NCBI RefSeq assembly: GCF_949628265.1
Contig: NC_088788.1
Span: 15,252,001-15,316,000 of the forward strand
DNA: 64,000 nt
Direction: 5' to 3'
Source of the DNA: Cloeon dipterum
Lineage: Eukaryota; Arthropoda; Insecta; Ephemeroptera; Baetidae
Both the position numbers and the translations under genes were made by a program. The notes under the pieces are model-generated. The model ran no database searches. It was given only the letters and a program-made list of their open reading frames with translations, and was not told the origin of the DNA. This document shows positions 58,032 through 64,000 of this stretch, one piece after another. The stretch's first letter is position 1. Every line of letters starts with the position of its first letter.

Positions 58032-59878
58032 TCACCCCATAGTTGTAATTTCTGCAGTTGAATTTTCATCTTCGTCCTCCGATTCTTCTTCCCTTCGTGT
58101 CTTAGGCAAGTGCGTAACAAAAGCCTTGTAGGCTTCCCAGCATTCTGCATTAATTAATGGAAGTTGTTTGCTGTCGACGATGAAATTTTGCCTGTCAAAA
58201 TTCTCAGCGCCCGGCGGAAGCTCAATCGTGTAAGACAGACGGATGCCTGCTTTGGCATACGCCCAGTCGTAGCTTGTTCCGTGAGCAAAATCTACAATTA
58301 AAAAGTGAAAATGGTCCAGGTTAACAATTTAATGCTCCATAAAAAGGTATGATGGAACGTACAGGAATACGCTTCATGAGCATATACAACTTTATACGGT
58401 GTCCCATTCACAGCAGCTATCGCTTGTAACGCGTCCTCGGCAACACTTTTCTAAAAATGCATATAGAATCATTTTATACATCACATATAAATGAAATTTA
58501 AGAAATTTTACCAAAGCATTATGTTCATGTTGATGATTTTCCGCCTCCCATGGTAGCAAAATGAACTGAAAAACATATTTCATTAGCTCCACCAAAAATC
58601 AGGATAATTTCATTTTTCTATGTTAAATACCTGTCCATAACTGTGTACCGCGAGGTAGAAAGTAATTTCCTTGTGGTCTAGTATAAACTTTGCAATGGCT
58701 TCACATTCTGGTTCTGAATACGGCATGCTCCCATGATAACTTCTGCTACACATGTCTGTATTTCCATCTAAAGCATATATTCCAGGAGTTTTATTTCAAT
58801 TCTCAATTTAAATTTGGTTTGGAAATTTTTTATGTGATAAGTTTACCTTTATTTTCAGATACTCAAAGTATTGATTTTTTCTATGTCTAAAATTTAAATG
58901 TATTTTTTCACCTTGCCACTTGTAATCAAAGTTACGGTTCGGATCTGTCCCCACGCAATCAGAGTCATTATTGGGTCTGCGAGTTTTCCTCCAAAGCCTG
59001 TCCTCCGTCCAGGAGTAAACGTAGCCGTCGGGATTGGCCACTGGGAGGAAATACCAGTCGTTAGCGTCGAGCAGGGCCTGGTTTTCTAGCAAGTTGCTCG
59101 TCAGCTCATGAATTGCGTGAAGAATAGTGGGTGGGCCAACCCACTCGTTTGCATGAATAAGGCTTTCCAGAAAAATGGCTTTCTTTCCAGGACCGTTGGA
59201 CAGTTTAAGGACTCGGAGCGGCCGTCCTTCCCAGGAATTTCCAATATTGATGATAGTCGCGATTTCTGGATGCGTTGTTGCAACCAACTCGATATATTCC
59301 ATTATCTACGCATTAGGTTAGAGTTTACTTAAAGGGTTTTTAAAAAAAAATATTAAAATTTTATACCTCATCAAAATTCAGATAGCGCTCACTTGGAAGT
59401 AAGTTACGCTGTAATGAAGATACTTCGATTTGCTCCCGCTCCTTCCTCAATTCTCTGATAAAATGCATTGATATGTATATGATATCATGAGGAAAATTGC
59501 TCTTTTTAAAATAAATTACCTCTCAAAATTTTCGACGACTACTCTAGGGGCTAGGCCAAGCGTCGTTAAAGTGTTTTGCAAGTGTTCAGTTTGTTCAGGC
59601 CCCACTAAAATTTCAGCCACGGAACCGATACGAGGATTTATGAAAAAGTTGTATTCGTTCAACTTGGTGAGCGGCAACACGTTCTTCACCTCGTCAATAG
59701 ATTGCAATTCCTTTGTACGAATGACATGATACCTAAATTTATAAATTATTTAAATAATATAAAATAACACTACATATAATTACTAAATTTATAATATTTT
59801 AGCTTACCCTTCATACGATTTGTGTGCTAGCGTGGTCGCTGCACAGCAGACCACCAACAAGTATACACTCCACAGCAT
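58032..59878 (-). CDS. M14A zinc carboxypeptidase, Tyr-255 type with acidic tail (gene L)
   Basis: Secreted procarboxypeptidase, 434 residues. Exons from the 5' end: 59878-59808, 59732-59520, 59454-59367, 59305-58912, 58767-58631, 58565-58512, 58450-58363, 58291-58032 (1305 bases). Leader MLWSVYLLVVCCAATTLA; prodomain with YNFFINPRIGSVAEI. The zinc-site motif reads HANEW: both metal ligands (His, Glu) are kept but the Arg between them, which helps bind peptide substrates, is replaced by Asn. Other parts: DPNRNF, HSYGQ, catalytic Glu in YTIELPP. The 255 equivalent is Tyr (GTSYDW). The acidic tail (RREEESEDEDENSTAE) is longer than in K. The 394-base exon 4 is almost the same as in K and M. Confidence 0.92.
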
Positions 59879-59917
59879 CCTTTTTGGATATGTCAATATT
59901 AGAGCTCTAAAATCGCG

Positions 59918-59925
59918 TTTATATA
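59918..59925 (-). promoter_or_regulatory. TATA box of gene L
   Basis: TATATAAA on the minus strand, about 40 bases upstream of the start codon, in the same conserved block as for K and M. The local TATA run is slightly longer. Confidence 0.75.
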
Positions 59926-60169
59926 TATGTACGGTTCTGTGAATCACAAGGTGTCACAGATAGATTTGTGGCCCGCATTTTAATTATGGTGGCCCTTTTT
60001 ACAGTTAAATGCCTATTAGATTATTCTCATTGTTGTCACTATTTCCTACTCTGTTATATTGATTACGGCTATTGTGCTGGCTGTAAAATAAATTCATACG
60101 TGGTGCTAATATTATGAAATAAAAAAACAGGTTTAACCTAATATTGCTCCAAAAAGTCTAAAAGTAATT

Positions 60170-60940
60170 TTATTTTATTTCTGATAACCTTAAGTTTGTT
60201 AGTAGGAGCAGTGTATAAGCAAACCATGAAGCAAAATGTATGAATCGAAAATATTATTTATTATTATTATTATTATTCATTTTATTGGACACCATCGGTG
60301 TACAACTAACAGTCAATTACAAATTTATTTATTATAACGGAATGCTTGAGATAAAGTTAAAGGTTTTTTGACACAGTCTAGTAAATGGTACATACTAGAA
60401 AGCAAAGAATCACAATAAATACATTTACAATTAGTGGTGACATCGAGATGAAAACATTTATGTGAACAGACGAGGAAATGATAGCCATGAAAAGAATATC
60501 TAGTTAACATAGCCCTGTCTTTACAATTTGTATCAGTCCAATCCAAATTACACATAGCAGGGGTTTCAAAAATTTTTGGGTGTTTTTAGTCCACCCTCCT
60601 AATCAGGATAAGGCCTACAAAACGAAATCGTGGTCTGACAAACACCCCAAAAAAATTAATGTATATTTACCATGAAAGGTTAGCTGCAGGCGTATTTCAC
60701 TAAACGTGCATTGTAATCCTTTAGTGCATTCTCATTTGAAATATTTTTAACATTTCAACCCTCAACTGGTTATATCAAGTGAGTAAAATCAAGGGGATAT
60801 ATATGCCAGCCACTTCGTAAACCCAGTCGTTACTTGCCCCCAATTACGCTTTGAATGGTTTTAAGTAAATAATCGATACAATTTTTATTATCAGTTTACT
60901 ATGGTGATTGCAGCGTTTGCTACTTGCGCAATGTCTCATT
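60170..60940 (-). pseudogene. Carboxypeptidase fossil interrupted by a LINE fragment
   Basis: Minus-strand remnants of exon 8 (60935-60896, DIAQVANAAIT-like) and the first part of exon 9 (60842-60811, GASNDWVYEVA-like) are followed by repeat sequence and a LINE piece. At 60170-60245 the matching 3' flank of the edge gene resumes. The second half of exon 9 is gone, probably lost when the LINE came in. Confidence 0.6.
60250..60565 (-). mobile_element. 3' fragment of a non-LTR retrotransposon (LINE)
   Basis: A minus-strand open frame at 60555-60325 (76 codons) has the shape of the C-terminal end of a LINE reverse-transcriptase protein: a run similar to RYSFHGYHFLV followed by CKCIYC, eight residues, then HLLDC, the CCHC knuckle typical of that end. 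After its stop comes about 70 bases and an (AAT)n tail at about 60282-60252, as seen at LINE 3' ends. The 5' end is truncated. It is absent from the other two copies of the intergenic unit, so it arrived after that unit was multiplied. The clade was not determined. Confidence 0.6.
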
Positions 60941-61260
60941 AGCAATAAAATTAAGACACAAAATATACATATATACTTAATTAAATTACCAACTTTTCCT
61001 TAGATGAATAATGACCCCAAGGATCCAGATTACTAATTTGAATCACATTCTAACTTAAGCGCCCTGAGGGCCGTTGAGCTATGTGTATGCTCTCGATCTA
61101 ACATAAATTTCAAAATCTTTAGCCCATGCTGCTCATATTTTCAGTGACCACCAAGAAACATTTAACCAATAATTCAACCAACTACCACCTAATAATCACA
61201 TCGCTGAGATTACTTGTTGTAGCAATTTTGATTTATTTAAAATAAAACAAATTGAGTGAT
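60566..61260. repeat. Intergenic repeat unit, copy 3 of 3
   Basis: This is the counterpart of 53285-54000 and 56600-57930, with the same ordered blocks. It is bounded on the left by the LINE fragment. Confidence 0.7.
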
Positions 61261-61386
61261 AATTCTCAAGTTTCACATTTATTTTTATTGTTCATTTATT
61301 AAATGAGGCTGTGTAATCGAGACTCACGATCAAAGCCCATGGAATGCAAATAATTGAAAATAAAAAACTGATGAATAAAGTAAGTG

Positions 61387-63235
61387 TCAACCCATAGTCG
61401 TAATTTCTGCAGTTGAATTTTCATCTTCGTCCTCCGATTCTTCTTCCCTTCGTGTCTTAGGTAAGTGCAAAGCAAAAGCCTTGTAGGCTTCCCAGCATTC
61501 TGCATTGATTAACGGAAGTTGTTTGCTGTCCACGATTAAAAATTGCCTGTCATATTTCTCATCGCCCGGCGGAAGCTCAATCGTGTAAGACAGACGGATG
61601 CCTGCTTTGGCATACGCCCAGTCGTAGCTTGTTCCGTGAGCAAAATCTATAGTTAAAAAGTGAAAATCGTCCAGGTTAACAAATTAATGCTCCACAAAAA
61701 CGTATGATGAAACTTACAGGGAAACGCTTCATGAGCATATGTAATTTTATACTGCGTTCCATTCACAGCAGCTATCGCTTGTTTCGCGTCCTCGGCAACA
61801 CTTTTCTAAAAATGCATATATAAATTTTTTATATATTAAATATAATTATGACATTTAAGAAATTTTACCACAGCATTATGTTCATGTTGATGATTTTCCG
61901 CCGCCCATGGTAGCAAAATGAACTGGAAAACGTATTTTATTAGCTCCACCAAAAATTAGGATAATTTCATTTTTCTATGTTACATACCTGTCCATAACTG
62001 TGTACCGCGAGGTAGAAAGTAATTTCCTTGTGGTCTAGTATAAACTTTGCAATGGCTTCACATTCTGGTTCTGAATACGGCATGCTACCATGATAACTTC
62101 CGCTACACATGTCTTTATTTCCATCTAAAGCATAAATTCCAGGAGTTTTATTTCAATTCTCAAATTAAATTTGGTTTATAAATTTTTAATTTTTTATGTG
62201 AAAGTTTACCTTAATTTTCAAAAAATAATGCAATAATTTTGTTATGCTATGTCTAAAATTTAAATGTATTTATTCACCTTGCCACTTGTAATCAAAGTTA
62301 CGGTTCGGATCTGTCCCCACGCAATCAGAGTCATTATTAGGTCTGCGAGTTTTCCTCCAAATCCTGTCCTCCGTCCAGGAGTATACGTAGCCGTCGGGAT
62401 TGGCCACTGGCAGGAAATACCAGTCGTTAGCGTCGAGCAGGGCCTGGTTTTCTAGCAAGTTGCTCGTCAGCTCGTTAATTGCGTGAAGAACAGTGGGTGG
62501 GCCAACCCACTCGTTTGCATGAATTAGGCTTTCCAGAAAAATGGCTTTCTTTCCAGGACCGTTGGACAGTTTCAGGACTCGGAGCGGCCGTCCTTCCCAG
62601 GAATTTCCAATATTGATGATAGTCGCGATTTCTGGATGAGTTGTTGCAACCAACTCGATATATTCCATTATCTATGGAACAGGTTAGAGTTAACTTAGAG
62701 AATTTTAAAAAAAATCTAAATTTTATACCTCATCAAAATTCAGATAGCGCAAACTTGGAAGTGAATTACGCTGTAATGAAGATACTTCGATTTGCTCCCG
62801 CTCTTTCCTCAATTCTCTGTTAAAATGCATTAATATGATATCATCAGGAAAATTGTTCTTTTTAAAAACAAATTACTTCTCAAAATTTTCGACGACTACT
62901 GTAGGGGCTAGGCCAAGCGTTGTTAAAGTGTTTTGCAAGTGTTCAGTTTGTTCAGGCCCCACTAAAATTTCCGCCACGGAACCGATACGAGGATTGATGA
63001 AAAAGTTGTATTCGTTCAACTTGGTGAGCGGCAACACGTTCTTTACCTCGTCAATAGATTGCAATTCCTTTGTACGAATGACATGATACCTAAATTTATA
63101 AATTATTTAAATAATATAAAATAACACTACATATAATTAATAAATTAATAACATTTTAGCTTACCCTTCATACGATTTGTATGCCAGCGTGGTCGCTGCA
63201 CAGCAGACCACCAACAAGTATACACTCCACAGCAT
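61387..63235 (-). CDS. M14A zinc carboxypeptidase, Tyr-255 type with acidic tail (gene M)
   Basis: Secreted procarboxypeptidase, 434 residues, the closest relative of gene L. Exons from the 5' end: 63235-63165, 63089-62877, 62816-62729, 62671-62278, 62124-61988, 61922-61869, 61805-61718, 61646-61387 (1305 bases, same lengths as L). Leader MLWSVYLLVVCCAATTLA; prodomain with YNFFINPRIGSVAEI. The zinc-site motif is HANEW as in L. DPNRNF, HSYGQ and the catalytic Glu in YTIELPP are kept, and the 255 equivalent is Tyr (GTSYDW). The acidic tail equals that of L. The donor of exon 2 is AA|GTAATT where K and L have AG|GTAATT, changing one residue at the junction to Lys. K, L and M form a tandem set with repeated spacers. 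Confidence 0.92.
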
Positions 63236-63273
63236 TCTTTTTGGATATGTCAATATTAGAGCTCTAAATCGCG

Positions 63274-63281
63274 TTTATATA
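63274..63281 (-). promoter_or_regulatory. TATA box of gene M
   Basis: TATATAAA on the minus strand, about 40 bases upstream of the start codon, in a block nearly the same as before gene K. Confidence 0.75.
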
Positions 63282-63647
63282 CGGTTCCGCGAATCGCAAG
63301 GTATCGCAAATATATTTGTGGCCCGCATTTTTATTATGGTGGCCCTTTTTACAGTTAAATGCCTATTAGATTATTCTCATCGTTGTCACTATTTCCTACT
63401 CTGTTATTGAATACGGTTATTGTGCTGGCTGTAAAAAAAGCCATACGTGGTGCTAATAATATGAAAAAACATGTTTTACCTAATATTGCTCCATAAAGTC
63501 TAAAAGTAATTTCATTTTAATTCTGATAACCTTAAGTTTGTTAGTAGTGGCAGTGTTAAGCAAACCATGAAGCAAAATTTATGAACCAAAAATAGAATAT
63601 TTTTATTTTAAATTTTTGAAATAACCACATGAAATTTACATGCTCAA

Positions 63648-64000
63648 CTAAAAGTTTTTCCTGGAACATGTAAATTTTGCATCGAAAACCTTGTACGCTT
63701 CCCAACACTCAGCGTTCACCAGACTAATATCCGAAGCTAGACGGTTGAAACCACCTAATCCTCCCCCTGGTAGCTCAATTGTGTAGGCCAAGGATATTCC
63801 GGCCAGTTCGTACGCCCAGTCGTTGCTTGTCCCGAAATCATGGTCTAGAGGTTTTAATGCATAACCATTTCTTCAAAATTATTTTCAAATTATGAAATTT
63901 ACATTAACATAAGCTGATGTCCCGATTTCATACACAGTTCCATTTACTGCGGTGATCGCTGCGTTTGCTTCTTGGGCAATGGCATCCTGTCAATGAATTT
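63648..64000 (-). CDS. M14A zinc carboxypeptidase, last two exons only (gene N, cut by window edge)
   Basis: The minus-strand exon at 63844-63648 reads HDFGTSNDWAYELAG, then catalytic Glu in YTIELPGGG, and ends at a stop. The exon upstream starts at 63987 (after CATTGACAG) and reads DAIAQEANAAITAVNGTVYE, with the Tyr of the active site. The rest lies beyond the window. The 255 equivalent is Asn (TSNDW), unlike any complete copy. The two available GT donors after the upstream exon leave a phase that does not join the last exon in frame, and the C-terminal part (KVFDAKFTCSRKNF) is less conserved than in other copies. This copy may be decaying. It is the intact-looking relative of the three fossils further left. 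Confidence 0.6.

Noticed and set aside
1-64000. CRISPR arrays, bacterial operons, tRNA and rRNA genes
   Set aside because: Spliced genes with signal peptides show this is animal nuclear DNA; no regularly spaced repeats or RNA-gene signatures were found.

Overview
The window looks like nuclear DNA from an arthropod, most likely an insect. It is AT-rich. Almost every gene is split by short introns (often 50-400 bases), and the families present are ones insects amplify: secreted pancreatic-type lipases, multi-domain C-type lectins and secreted M14 zinc carboxypeptidases. Species and order cannot be fixed from the sequence. No tRNA, rRNA or CRISPR array was seen. All exon models were built by hand from splice sites and reading frame. 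Each complete model sums to a multiple of three and ends in a stop, which is the main internal check.

Region 1 (1-10 kb) holds two head-to-head pancreatic-lipase-family genes, one on each strand, sharing a 626-base upstream region. Both keep the Ser-Asp-His triad. The minus-strand copy lacks the last exon found in its partner.

Region 2 (10-32 kb) is a cluster of three related secreted proteins made of repeated C-type lectin-like domains (CTLDs): a 785-residue gene with five CTLDs (20 exons), and a tandem pair of 1151 and 1160 residues with seven CTLDs each (34 exons each). All carry a Ser/Thr-rich linker. A small single-pass membrane protein with paired cysteines (155 residues) lies between the first lectin gene and the pair.

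Region 3 (33-64 kb) is an array of M14A metallocarboxypeptidases: ten complete genes and an eleventh cut by the window edge. One plus-strand gene stands alone (33.3-35.4 kb). Three near-identical genes form a minus-strand trio (36.4-44.1 kb). Two are on the plus strand (45.2-49.7 kb), and four more complete genes plus the partial one are on the minus strand (50.4-64 kb). All ten complete copies encode a signal peptide, an activation prodomain and an intact zinc site. The residue equivalent to position 255 of bovine carboxypeptidase A, which sets substrate preference, changes along the array: Arg, Asp (three), Val, Ile, Phe (two), Tyr (two), and Asn in the partial gene. The array therefore reads as one family spread over acidic, basic and hydrophobic C-terminal substrates, plausibly as digestive enzymes. 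Between the last genes lie three fossils of another carboxypeptidase copy, broken up by later insertions, including a piece of a LINE.

The most unusual signals are the number of GC-AG introns (ten of about 171 modelled introns), the specificity-residue series in the carboxypeptidases, a strong 52-base stem-loop at 16.3 kb, and a 113-base element bounded by perfect 14-base inverted repeats at 52.7 kb.
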